Assembly (NCBI RefSeq): GCF_030272615.1
Contig: NC_081413.1
Coordinates: 610,386,709-610,450,708, forward strand
Length of the DNA: 64,000 nt
Reading direction: 5' to 3'
DNA from: Cryptomeria japonica
Lineage: Eukaryota; Streptophyta; Pinopsida; Cupressales; Cupressaceae
Numbering within the stretch: the stretch's first letter is position 1; each line of letters starts with the position of its first letter. The notes beneath the pieces are model-generated. The model worked only from the letters and a program-made list of their open reading frames with translations, had not been told where the DNA came from and made no database searches. The position numbers were made by a program, and so were the translations under genes. Positions 20,694 through 31,932 of the stretch are shown here, piece by piece.

Positions 20694-23600
20694 ATGGCAC
20701 CCAAGATCCAAGATCCCGTAGTTGTCAAGAATGTGGAGAAGCCCTCGCTGAAGTACTCTTTGACTCCTAAAGTCGCCTTTGAACCGGATGACAAAACTAC
20801 ATTTTCACTCTTCCCTGATCGAGTCTTGTTAGTCAAAGATGTTAGATTCTTCACCAATTGTCGTGTTGAAGAACTCGGTCATGTTGAGATTAGTGACACA
20901 TATGATGAACTTTTTACCAATGGCAAAATGGATAGCAAGTACGAGCATATCAAAATCAAGGGATTAACTGAAGCCCTAGCCTATCCCTGTGTGTTCAAAC
21001 CCCAGTGGGTTAAGTTTGTTTTAAGCAGAGTTGATGATGATTTTATGTGGCTAGAGGAGCAACCATTCAAACTCACCAAGGAAATCATTCATGTGATCAC
21101 CGGGTATCCTATCTATGATCATGCACGAGCACAGAAAATGATATCACATAAGGAGCTAATCAGTCTAACTGGAGTAGAATCTGATTATCGAGGACTGAAA
21201 TTGAACAATCTCACTGATGCAGAACTTAAGTTTGCAATTAGAGTAATTGGTTACTGTTTCTTCCAATCAGCAAGGGAAAATAGTGTACCATGTGTCGTAG
21301 TTGACTTAGCCTATAAAATAGTGAAAAAGGAAATGAAAGTAGATTTATTTGAAGTGCTATTGAAAAACTTGTTTGAGAACCTCAACACAATAAGGAAGCC
21401 AAAGAAGAACAACTCGGCAAACACACTAAAGTTTGGTTCACTTCTTGTATGCATGTTTTTCTACTTTGAGAAGTTCTTTCCCTCAGTTGGTAAAGTAGTT
21501 TGGGAGCTACACCGACTTATCACCCATCAAATCAATGATTTTATCAAGAAACTGGGAGATAATTTTAATGATATCATGGATGACTATTTCAGAAAATTTC
21601 AAGAGAAGATGCACAACAGGTACCGAATTCCACCACAACTGGTAGAGAAAGATAAGGATGATATATGTTTTGAGGTAGACAACGATTACTGTTATATGAA
21701 TGTTGTTGAACCAAGGACTCAATCTTTGCCACCAATGGGTTATGAGATTGACTATGATATAACACAATAGCAAATTGATGCCTATCTTTCATTGCCAAGG
21801 CATGCTACCAAAAAGATATGGAACTTATGAAGAGGTGAAAGAAAAAGTAAAAATGAACATTATAGTACCTAAGGCTACAAGAAAGGCTACAAAAATGATA
21901 AAGGTTTTATCTGAGAAATTCGGAGAAGAATCCTCCTCTACACCTATCAAAGGCACTCTTGCCATTACCGAAGAGGAATCAGAAGCTCAAGAGGCAGCAA
22001 TAACATTAAGTACCGAGTTGCCTAAGGGTAAAGTTTTGAAAAGAAAGAAACAAGACATTTCAAAGGCCCTACCGACTCCACCAACAAAGAGACCTAACAC
22101 TAGAGCATCAGCTGCATCACCAAGTAAGAAACAAAAGAGTGTTACTATACCCAAGGTAACCAAGACCTACAAGAAATCTACTCGAAGACTCATTTTGGCA
22201 AAAGAGTCTAGTGATACAGAATTCGATGATGCAAACAAATTTCAGATTGTAAAAAGCAAGAAGGTAAACATTCATAGTGTTGAAATTTTTTGTGCCGATC
22301 TTAAAGAATATGGTGGATTTGCAGGATTTAGATATGTCAAGTATGAGACTAGGAATAATGATGAGAAGCGAAAAATTGAAGAAGCTGTCATCTGCACACT
22401 TCTAAAGTTTCAGCTAGCTCCATTAGAACTAGTTAAGTCACTTCCGAGTGAATTATACTTGCATATTGATAACATATGGAAATATGCAATGGACTCAGAG
22501 AAACAAATAAGAGAAAGAAGTCTAGTCCATCTATTCCCTGATATGTCTATAGCAGAAATTAAAGAACATTTGACAACATACATTTCTAAATTTATTGTCA
22601 AACAGAGAGCCTTAAAATTGATGAATGGGCTATACATTGATGTAGAAAATGAGACGAAAGCCAAGTGGTAGGAAATCTTCAAAATAAAGGATGTCGGTGA
22701 ACAATCTCAAGTTGAAATTGTTGATGTCACCGAGCAAGGTCCTGATGTTATTGAGCAAGGTCCTGATGCTACTAAGCAAGACCCGGCTGACACTATTCAA
22801 ATTGATGAAGATGCCATGGAGAAAGAAGCACCGGAGCAGGAAATGATTGAAGGCACTACCTATGCAAAACTTGTATCTAGTGAATCTGTCTTAGAACAAG
22901 TTCAACCTTATCCGTCGATCAAGCCACCTGTCTCTACCGAAGCTCCTAAGGATATAGAACAAGGCACCGAAGGTTACAAGTCTGAAGCAGTAGAAGATAC
23001 AACTAAAGATCAGACGTCTCAAGCACCGTCAAGCACTGAAAATGTTACAGCTAAGACCCCTAGTACTGAGACACCCAAGGACACCACAATGGCTACAAGA
23101 ACAGACCAAAGTGTTGCATCTACCGAGCAACCTATCGAGGGTCAGTAAGCCTCACAAGAACTTGTCTTAGTTCAACCGATCAAAGGTAAAGAGAAGAAGG
23201 TGAGAAAGCATAGTTTCAAAGTTGATTTAACTAAACCGATAGTGTTTCCCAATGTGGATATCTCAAAATTAAAAGGGCAAGCACTTATTGATTTCGGTGA
23301 ACTATGTAAAGCAAAGGCCGAACAAGAAAAACAATTGGCCATTCAAAAGAAGAATAAAGTACTACAGAAGGTAAAGACACTACTAACAGATATGCTACCT
23401 TCAGTAACAGTGTCAACTGATGCAGCCATCCACATTCAACTAGATGAACTCCTTACTCAAATAGAAACATCTGGAGTTGATGCATCTGAGTACTTGAGCA
23501 AGCTAAAAGATAAAGAGCTTACTACAAAGATGATAGAAGAGGTACAAAAAGCTCTCGCTATAGGAAAAGTAAAGCTTGTCAAATTCATTGCTGAGTTGTC

Positions 23601-24075
23601 CCCTCAACTCAAGCACATTCTTTATTTATTTTAGAAACTTTGTACATTTTCCTTATTCATTAAAGATATCAAGAATAAAACTGATGCAATTGAGAAAGAG
23701 ATCACCGATCTCTCAACTAAGTTGACCACCGAGCCTAATTCAGTTCAGAATTTTTATACCAAGCTTCAACAGCTCATGGCTCAGCAGTTAGAACTCAAAA
23801 ATGAAGAGCATAAGATCAGGATGGATATAATGACCCTCCAGACATTATTCCTTCCTCATCTCTCATCAGTCCAAGAGCAGATTAACTGAGCTACACGCCT
23901 ATCTACTACACAAGAGGGAAGCACTCTTGATGGATTAATATCACTATTGGCTGATATTCAAGCACAAAATTCTTTAATGGAAAGTGTAAAGGATGCACTC
24001 TCAATCACACTCACCGATGCCCGGAACAAGTATAAATCTTTTTTTGATCAGTTACCGCCCCCGGATGAAAATTAA
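20694..24075 (+). pseudogene. long unknown ORF (~1,130 codons), env-position protein
   Basis: It starts MAPKIQDPVVVK at 20694. The first 358 codons (to 21770) are an intact globular-looking part: FFTNCRVEELGHVEISD, IKGLTEALAYPCVFKPQW, EEQPFKLTKEIIHVITGYP, GSLLVCMFFYFEKFFP. The layout recalls uncharacterised TE-associated plant proteins with a W-x-P-x-x-I/L-T-xx-I-xx-I-T-G-xP motif. A TAG at 21768 and a frameshift near 21800 follow. The next frame then runs to 24075 with stops near 22669, 23146, 23632 and 23887. This part has a basic linker (KVLKRKKQ ... TPPTKRPN), a T/E/P/S-rich acidic region (22700-23150) and coiled coils (23200-24060). Function unknown. In Sireviruses an env-like gene sits here; I see no clear signal peptide. 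Confidence 0.7.
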
Positions 24076-24415
24076 GTTTTTGATGTTTGTCAAAAAAGGG
24101 GAGTAATTTACTATATTTGGAGAGTGATACAGTTTTGGTAATATAGTTTTGAGTATTGTATACAGGGGAGTATACCGAGCAGAGCATGCAGAGCAAGCAG
24201 AGCATACAAGCACAAAATAGAACCGAGCATGCAAAATCTAAGTTATGTACAGAATAATGATAAGGGGAGTATATCTGCATATACTATTCATTGACTATTG
24301 TATATATTATCAAGTGTAGTCATTTTGCAAAGTATATAGCTTTTTGAGTTATGACTTTGAAAGTAGTTTTTGTCAAACATCTCAACTAATGTCAAAAGGG
24401 GAGATTGTTACTACT
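24076..24415 (+). promoter_or_regulatory. 3' UTR with repeated polypurine tracts
   Basis: The functional-looking tract AAAAGGGGAGA lies directly before the 3' LTR (24404-24414). Three similar words occur upstream: AAAAAAGGGGAGTA near 24095, AGGGGAGTATACC near 24164 and TAAGGGGAGTATA near 24259. Between them is a short AGAGCA/AAGCAG-type repeat with ACCGAGCA at both ends (24175-24235). Repeated tracts and motifs upstream of the LTR are reported for Sireviruses, which supports the Copia/Sirevirus placement. Confidence 0.65.
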
Positions 24416-25552
24416 TATCAAGTTGCCATTAGTTTTTATATTCAAAGTCATGCTTTATATTCTAGTCGGTTAGCACTATCAAATCATGCAGTCGGTATAA
24501 ACAGAGAAGGTGGTATGCACAGTCTAGTCGGTTACAGAAGAAAGCAGTCACAAAATGCGGTATACACCGAGCTATCTACCGAGTATCTTTTTATGGCTAC
24601 TGAGTAGTAAAGTTAACACACCGAGTTGATATTCACCAAGTGAAACGTGTTACCAAATACATTGAACCTGGACATGCATATGAAAACGTGTTACAAGATC
24701 AAGGCACATCTAACCGTTATTACATTGGAAATTGCACTAGAAGATTGTGTATGATTGCAAGGTCAATCCAACCAATGAAATATTTTTTTTAGTTATTCAT
24801 TTGAGGAATCTTGTTTGTAAGATCGAAACAATGAATTAGATCACCATTTTAAGAGATCTATATATACAACATTATTGAAGTGTATGTATGTGTGAAGGAA
24901 GACTGTTACAGAGACACAAAGGTCACCGAGAAGGTTTTCAGAGAACAGTCGAAGAACAGAGTAAATAGAAGGGTTTACCGAGTTACTATATGAGTTAGCG
25001 AGGTATGTTATAAGCAAGGTAATCTTATCCTGAGAACATAGAATCTGCTATAACATTTTAGATGTAAAGTTGCAGATGTTTGTAATGATTTTATTGTAAT
25101 ATTGTGAAGTTGAAAGAGAAACCTTTAACAGGGTAAAAGACTCTAACCAAGTCTATAAATTGTAAAGCCTCTAACCAGGTGCAGCATTCAGAATAAATGT
25201 TGTAAAATCCTTTAGCAAGGTAGATCTAACAAATCTTATTACTCCTAATAGGGTAAGCTATCAGAAATAGCTAAATGTAGCTCTAACCAAGTATTCTTTA
25301 TTATTGCAGTAGTGAAGTTGTGGGTTTCATCCCCACCGCAGTTTTTCTCTCTAACCAAGAGTTTCTGCGTAACCAAAATATGTGTTATGGAGTGAATCAT
25401 GTATGATTGTTATCTGTTTGTTTTAACTTTATTTTATGTTACTGCACTATTCTGTTTATGCATAACAGTAAGGTTATTATTGAAGAAAGGTTCTGGATTA
25501 CTGATTCACCCCTCCCCTCTTAGTACATTAGCTTTCCATATTGGGCCTAACA
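24416..25552 (+). repeat. 3' LTR of the non-autonomous Copia-like element
   Basis: 1,137 bp, TGTTA to TAACA, collinear with 17636-18784. It has the TATA-like box at 24869-24877 and the same series of CTCTAACCAGGT motifs. Followed by GAAGAG. Confidence 0.9.
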
Positions 25553-25558
25553 GAAGAG

Positions 25559-26578
25559 AAAAGGTGAAATAGGATCCCCCTGTCTTAAACCTTTCTTAGT
25601 CTCAAGAATGCCCTGCGGGCTTCCATTGACAAGAACAAATAAATGCGGAGATTTGATACAGCTTAAAACCCAATTAACTCATTCATCATAGAAACCAAAT
25701 CTTTTGAGAACATTTCAAAAATCTCTATTAACTTCATCATATGCTTTCCTAGTATCCAATTCAAATAGCATTCTCTTAGCCTTAGAAACCCGAATAGAGT
25801 GTATTACCTCATGAGCCACAATAACCCCTTCATAAATGGACCTATTAGGAGAGAACCCACTCTACTCGCTTGAAATAATAGTGTCCAATAACTTCTTAAG
25901 CCTATTCGCCATAACCTTAGATATAATTTTATAAATTATGTTGCATAAGGATATCGGTCTAAAATCTCCAAAATTTTTAATCTAATCTCTTTTAGGAATT
26001 AGGGAACTAAATGTATTATTAAAATATTTTAAAACAAAGCCACCAGCTCTAGATTCCTCCACTACCTCCAACAACTCCTCAGCCACCAAATGCCACATAT
26101 GCTGAAAGAAAAATGCTAGAAATCCATCAAGGCTAGGAGCTTTATTTGCTCCCAAGTCAAAAAGAGCGAGTTTGACTTCCTCCATGGAAACCTTGGTTGT
26201 CAGGAGTTCATTTTGATCCCTTGTAAGGAATCACATTTAAGAGTTCCTCCCTATGGGCATCCACTACATAATTATTCCTTGCACATGAGAAGAATTTTAC
26301 CTGGCTTCATTACAAATTTCGTACTTATTCGTAATTTATTTCCCATTCTCCTTCTGAATTGAGAAAATTTTATTGCTCACTCTTCTCACTTTGACAGAGT
26401 TGTGAAAAAACTTTGTATTTCTATCCCCTTCTCTTAACCATGTTTCTCTTGACTTTTGTCTCCAAAAAATCTCTTCACGAGCTAAAATCTCTAGATTCTC
26501 CTTGTTAAGAGCTTTCTCCTGTTGAAATTCTAACGAGCTCATACCATCCTCTATTAATTTTTTATTTAGGATCTCCAA
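25559..26578 (-). pseudogene. LINE ORF2 reverse transcriptase, upstream half
   Basis: The minus strand reads the fingers and palm of an L1 RT: ETWLREGDRNTKFFHN (26578-26336 frame), GANKAPSLDGFLAFFF (normally KAPGPDGF), [48 protein letters not shown] with the first catalytic Asp, and GLRQGDPISPFLF ending at 25553. The LTR insertion falls immediately after that motif. The frame is broken by several stops and would lack activity even without the insertion, because the FADD box beyond it is FAND. Confidence 0.9.
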
Positions 26579-26716
26579 CTCAACTTCCAGTAACTTTTCT
26601 ACAAAAATGGTTTTAAAAACTAGTCGGTTCCATTGTTTGATCTTTTCTTTGATGAACTGTAGCTTCTTGAAAAAAATAAAAACTTTATTGTTGTTTCTAA
26701 AAGGAGCCTGCTTCCA

Positions 26717-27604
26717 TCAATCCACCGCAAGATCCGTGAACCCTTCTTCCCTCATCCACATCTTTTCAATTTTGAAGGGGCATGTGTTTGGAGTAGTATC
26801 TTCATGGATCCTTGCACATATAGGGTAATGATCTGAACCACTAATCAGAAGGATTTCAGCTTGCACTATCCATTGATTTGTGACCCAATTTCCTCCCAAT
26901 AGAAATCTATTTAGCTTCTCAGCTATGTTGAAGAAGCCAACCTGTTTGTTGGTCCACGCAAAGTCTCCACTTTTGAAGGGAATATCTAACAAGTTATTAG
27001 AAATTAAAAAATCACTAAAGTCCTCCTACTTCTGATTGTTCCATCCAGCACCTCCTCATTTATCCGTAGGGTTTAGAATAGCACTAAAATCTCCACCCAA
27101 TAGAAAAAACATGTCTTCATATTGAGATAAGACATTAGAAATTTCCTCCCAAACCCCTTTAAGGTCAACTATTTTGTTGGGTCCATAAACATTAATTACA
27201 AAAAATCTAGCATAAAGTTGTTTGGACCAGACTTCCACCCATTTCCATGATTTCTTAACTCGAAGAATTGTGATCTCCACCACCTCCTCTCACCAGAGAA
27301 TTACCAAGCCTCTGGAAGCTCCCACAGACTCTACAATACAACTTTTCCATATGTTAAACGACCTACCAAATCTCTCAATCTCCTCACCACAAAGCTTTAT
27401 TTCTTTTAAAAGGACCATGTTCGTTATTGTTTGATCAAAACAATGCTTGATCAAATGAATCTTGTCAGAGGCATTTAAGCCTCTGACATTCCACAATAAG
27501 ACACTCGTGGCTCCTGGGAAAAGGCATAGCCTTTTCCCAATCTCAATTTTTTTTGACCCACAACACAACCCGCCATTTCCTACTTCACGTGCACTAATTT
27601 TCAC
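26717..27604 (-). pseudogene. LINE ORF2 endonuclease domain (AP/exonuclease III type)
   Basis: The motifs in order are SVLLWNVRGLN (catalytic Asn), VLLKEIKL (Glu), ARFFVINVYGPN, FLLGGDFSAIL (normally GGDFN), FAWTNKQ, KLNRFLL (normally LDRFL, Asp changed to Asn) and GSDHYPI (Ser-Asp-His). This enzyme nicks target DNA to prime reverse transcription. Frames 27290-27604, 27056-27283 and 26717-26992 are pieces of one domain separated by stops. ORF2 probably started near 27510-27604. Plus-strand frames here are shadows. Confidence 0.9.
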
Positions 27605-28022
27605 CCTCTTTTCTTCTTTTCTCCCACCGAAGCCTTACTCTTCTTTGAAGAAGTTTGTTCAAGTGTTCGCCTCTCCAAGATCCCTTCTTCTGCTTCAAAG
27701 CCTAGCTCGTCTCCATCGTCAAAATCCCCCTCTAAGTGTCCTTCTAACTCTAGCTCCTCTAACGAGTTTTTGTTATCCTTCTCATCTTTAAAGGAACTCT
27801 CCAGATTCCTTATCGAATGTATTGCAATATCCTTAAAAATTGTCTCAAGTTCCTCATTTCCATCTTCAATAAAACTTCTCGAGTAAACTTTTTCTTGAAT
27901 CCCTTCCTTCTAGATTTCTGAACACTCCTCCCCTGGTTTCTCCCCCTATAGTCCAACCCTTGGGATTTTCTCTTTTCCTAAGAACTACTATCTCTCGACC
28001 ACTCCTCCCTCCTTCCTTTAGA

Positions 28023-29506
28023 TCAAAATGAATTTCCTACCAGACTCATCTCCACATCTTTGCTTTGGATCTTCAAATCAAGATTCTCCTCCAAACCTTT
28101 TGAAACCTCCTCCTCCAACTCCACTCTATCTATATGAGGTGAAATGCATCTATCTCCAAATGGGGTCCTCCCTCTATTCTCTCCTTGGGTTGCATTTGAA
28201 ACCAAAAGATTCTCTATCACAAGTGTCTCATTTACTGACTGATTCCATGGGCCATCTAAATTGTTACCCAAAGCTTCTTCACTTTGTTGATCCTGATCTT
28301 CATTACCAACCTTCGACCACAAAAAATGTGAGTCAAATTTATCCTCTCTAACCTGTCAACCACAGTTGATCTTGCCTATTCACCATTGAATCAATAAAAT
28401 TTGCATCTTCCATTAAAAAAACCCTCTCCTTACTTGAAAAAGCCTCATTTAAGGCCTCTTCCGCTAAACCCTTCCCTTTGATTTGTGAAGAACACTTTGA
28501 TTCTAGGTGTCCAAAGCTTTTACACAATTTACACAGTTCTATGTTTTCCTCTACCTCAAGCATTTGCTTCCAAACTCCCTCACCTGTTTTAAGCTCCACC
28601 ATTCTGGGAAGAGGATGTGTATCCTGCCAATAAATGCAAATCCTTGCATACATATTGTAGTCATTACTAGTGATTGCCTCATCTACCTTTATGAAAGTCC
28701 CCAGCTTATTTCCAATCTGGGCAAAAGTTTCCTCATTCCAGTATTCATGTTGTAGGTTATATAATCTGATCCACATTGTGACTTCTGTTAAAGTTTCATC
28801 TTTTGGATTGAAGTTTGGAACCTAGTCCTTTATGTAGAAACCCTTGCCTACCATTAAGAAAGGACCACTGTTTAAAATCCATTCCTTATCCTTTGAACTA
28901 GCGCAAATAACTAAATAAAATCCATTCGACAGAGTTTTAAGAACTATGGCATAGCTGCAGTTTTCATTCACCCCACTTTTGATTCTCTTCAAAGCAAGCC
29001 AAGCCCCACTCCATTTCATAAAAAAGCCTTATCCTTATGGATACTAATTGAACTATTCCATTCACTACCATCTATTAAAAAAGAAACCATTGTAGTGTGT
29101 TCCACGTTAGGGTTTACCTTATCCCGACTTTGAGTGTCTTCTGTAACTTTGGCCTCCAGAATTTCCTCTCAATTATGTGAAAGTTGAAAGGGCCATTCAG
29201 CCATAGCTTAGCAAAGCCCTAGTTGTTTCTATCTAGCCCTTATGATTTGTGTGATCCTTCTTTGAAACCTCCTCCCCCCTAATAACTGGACTTTCCCGGA
29301 ACCTTCCATGCATTATGTGGGGGTCGCCAAGCTCTATTCAGATTCATACTAAATCCATACTACCTGTTAAAAGGCCATGAATTCTAACCTTGACCCACCC
29401 ATCGATATTGAGGTCTGGTAAACCCTAGCTGCCTCTTGCGCTCCACCATTCTTCTATTACATTGATAATAACTCTTCTTTTAGTGAATACATCTTAGGCA
29501 TTCATG
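28023..29506 (-). pseudogene. LINE ORF1 (DUF4283-like, CCHC) and 5' region
   Basis: ORF1 reads from about 29060: WLALKRIKSGVNENCS, then SKDKEWILNSGPFLMVGKGF, a stop near 28820, MWIRLYNLQHEYWNEETF, and a CCHC knuckle CKLCKSFGHLESKC at about 28535-28495. An acidic tail (28322-28023) continues toward ORF2. The DUF4283-plus-knuckle layout is usual for ORF1 of plant L1 elements, an RNA-binding protein. 29061-29506 is the broken start of ORF1 and the 5' UTR. The element ends at the target duplication at 29507. Confidence 0.8.
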
Positions 29507-29519
29507 TAGTTGATTTATT
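29507..29519. repeat. LINE target-site duplication, 5'-side copy
   Basis: TAGTTGATTTATT, identical to 3593-3605. Confidence 0.75.
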
Positions 29520-30298
29520 GATTTCATATTATTAGATTACTTATAATTTATATTATATATAGGTAGAGTCTAATTATAAGATATATTACAATAAAATTGA
29601 ATATAATTATCTTGTTAGGTTTTTTTCAATTTTTATGGAATCAATATTAATTATAGGTGTTGATATAATCTTACAATAATAATATGTACAAAAACATTAA
29701 AAAATTCAAATTAAAAAATTGTGTCTATAAAGTATATATTTATGTAGCAAAGTTTAAAAAAATAAAAAAATAGATGTATTCATGTATTTGTCATAAGTAA
29801 GAAATTTTCTTTTAGGTCAATGATGTTAGGTAGTTTATGGTATATGAGATTACTTCATATTTCTAAAATATATAAGTAGAGTCAATTGAACTTTAATACG
29901 AGATATATTAAAATAAAATAGAGTATTTATATTTATTTTTCTTTTAAATTTAGTTTTGTTAAATTCTTTTTCAATCACTATGAAATCAATATTAACTATA
30001 AGTGTTCATACAATCTTATAATAATAGTGTGCAAAAATATATATTTATTTTCGTGTATGTTGTAATCTTTTTGAATATTTAATACAGTAAATTATTAAAT
30101 TTATTTTCAAAATCTATTTAAGTATCTAAACTCGTAAATAAAAATATTAAAATTATAATTAAAAAATAAAATGTAATATTATAATTAAAAGTTCTTAAAG
30201 ACTATATGATCTATAATTAAAAATATATTTCCACGTATTTTAACGATAGTGTAATGTTAATATTTTCAGTAATAGTCTAATAAAAATATTTTTTATTT
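29520..30298. other. AT-rich spacer with a diverged 130-bp duplication
   Basis: No gene. 29562-29700 and 29873-30045 are diverged direct copies of each other (shared words GAGATATATTA/AAGATATATTA, GGAATCAATATTAA/GAAATCAATATTAA and ATAATCTTACAATAATA), about 310 bp apart. Confidence 0.6.
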
Positions 30299-30365
30299 TG
30301 TATATGTATACATATACATATACGTATACCTATATGTATATGTATACATATACGTATACGTATAC

Positions 30366-30401
<36 letters not shown>

Positions 30402-30402
30402 T
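30299..30402. repeat. TATACG/TATATG microsatellite
   Basis: About 100 bp of strictly alternating purine and pyrimidine made from hexamers TATATG, TATACA and TATACG. Such tracts favour slippage and can adopt left-handed DNA. Confidence 0.9.
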
Positions 30403-30544
30403 TCATTGAGGTTCCTACTTCACCTAGGCTCTACAAGTGAGAACTGAGATTGAAGCTTAAAAAATATATATATGAAGTACATGTTTAAATATATCTATAG
30501 TCTAGACATTATAATATTTTAATAGTTATCATCTAGAAGTTAAC

Positions 30545-30690
30545 TATGCACGTGTGACCCAGATCCATGAAGCAATGAGGTCACAAATGGGGGAACTCAT
30601 CCCCAATCAAACATTAAACAATAGCACCCCAATGAGGTTTGAACCTTAATGGAAGGAACAACAATACTACAACTTAACCATCACCAAATA
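30545..30690 (-). mobile_element. tRNA-derived SINE, copy 2
   Basis: Minus strand: A-box-like GTGATGGTTAAGTTG (30670-30684), B box AAGGTTCAAACCTC (30634-30647), then GGGGATGAGTTCCCCC and ATCTGGGTCACA near 30553. Block order and sequence match the SINE at 3293-3540, though this copy is shorter in the central part. Confidence 0.7.
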
Positions 30691-31932
30691 CCAATGTCAA
30701 CTCTTAAATTTTTTGTCTATTATAAATTTATATATTTTTTAAATATTTTTGATAAATAATTTTTGAAATTTTCAAAAGGAAAATGAATAATAGTTGAACA
30801 TGTTTTTTTTAAGTGAATCAAAAATGCATATTTTGTTTTTTTATGCCTTCTATTTTGATTCACTTTAATCATATAACCGGGGCTTCACTTAGTGAACCTG
30901 AGTTATAGCACATGCATTCATTGCATACTAAATAATCCTCCTATTTTCAAAAAGTATTGCCCTTAAATCCTTTTTTGTCACCCCCTTCCAATACACAATT
31001 CAAATTAAAAACACCTCTATTTTGACAATATATTGCATTTTTTCATAACCCAAATTAAAAAAACCCCTATTTTCACCAAATAGGCAATATATTGAGCTTA
31101 TTTTTTGAGATATTAACCCCCCCAATATGAATGCATGTGATATAATATTCCCTAGCTAGTGAAGCCCCCATGGATCATATTAATAGATAAGTTTATTTCA
31201 CATTGTTGGAAAAATTAGATATCATCTACATTTGTATAGTAAACAAAACATATTAATATAAATTTAAATTAGATTCCTTAAGGATAATTACATAGAAATA
31301 TACAAATGCTTACATGGCATTGAAATCCCATGAAATTACAAAACTACTCTAAACTTCCTACATGAATAACTCCCAACTTATTTTTTATTAATTCACTAAC
31401 TAAAAACAAACCTACATTTATTTAATACTTGAAGACTTATTTATTGAATCTAAACTATTAAATTGCCTAATTCATGTAATATTCCAATATTTCTCCCTTA
31501 TTACATTAATTCAAACAAAGGATGGAACTTTACAAGAGTTGACTGCAACCCTTCTAAAAATATTGATGGAGTGCCTTCCCTAATTCTTGTCACTCACTCA
31601 AGAAAAATGAATTTGGCTCTACCAATGGATCTCTTGATTGTATACAAAACTCTACTTAAAATGAGAAAACATAAAGTCTCTCCATCCTTCTTGCACAAGG
31701 AGAGCACAAATTTCATCTAAAATTCCTCATCTCCTTTGAGTGTGTCAAAATTCATCCTCGATGTTACACATGAGAGAACAACTATCTTTCAAGTGTCCAC
31801 ATCTCGTCCAAGTGTGTCAATATTCTTTCTTTGATGTTATGGAAACAATCTCTTCTTTGTTGTACAAATGAACCTCAACCAAGTTACCTTATATTTCAAG
31901 CCCTTGTTTGGATCCACATGAGGTGATGATTA
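30691..31932. other. AT-rich spacer, nothing recognised
   Basis: Long A/T runs and no convincing coding sequence. The frame at 31463-31720 has no recognisable domain and ordinary AT-rich composition. Confidence 0.6.

Larger units (their letters stand above)
17636..25552 (+). mobile_element. non-autonomous Copia-like LTR retrotransposon with long unknown ORF
   Basis: A 7.9-kb element inserted in the LINE RT gene, flanked by GAAGAG (17630-17635 and 25553-25558). LTRs 17636-18784 and 24416-25552 start TGTTA and end TAACA and look about 95-97% alike. Initiator-Met-type primer site TGGTATCAAAGCC, polypurine tract AAAAGGGGAGA. The interior holds a truncated gag with five zinc knuckles and, after a 0.6-kb spacer, a broken ORF of about 1,130 codons. 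No protease, integrase, RT or RNase H is present. The order gag, then ORF in the place of the Sirevirus env-like gene, suggests a derivative that lost pol. It must have been moved by a related autonomous element. Confidence 0.85.
3606..29506 (-). mobile_element. L1-type LINE with RNase H, split by two LTR retrotransposons
   Basis: A full-length-looking plant L1 element on the minus strand. In element order it has a 5' region (about 29506-29061), ORF1 with a CCHC knuckle, ORF2 with AP-type endonuclease, reverse transcriptase and RNase H, a long C-terminal tail and a short A-tail at 3606. Subtracting the insertions at 4246-14825 and 17636-25558 leaves about 7.4 kb, a normal length for plant L1. 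The 13-bp TAGTTGATTTATT duplication flanks it. Both insertion points rejoin sensible coding sequence when the insert and one target copy are removed. Stops, frameshifts and changed catalytic residues show it is long dead. Confidence 0.85.

Noticed and set aside
17636-25552. Treating the two 1.1-kb repeats as segmental duplication
   Set aside because: TGTTA...TAACA ends, primer site, polypurine tract and 6-bp target duplication show LTRs.
26607-28755. Plus-strand ORFs at 26607-26828, 27462-27791, 28028-28351 and 28507-28755
   Set aside because: Antisense shadows of LINE ORF2 endonuclease and ORF1.
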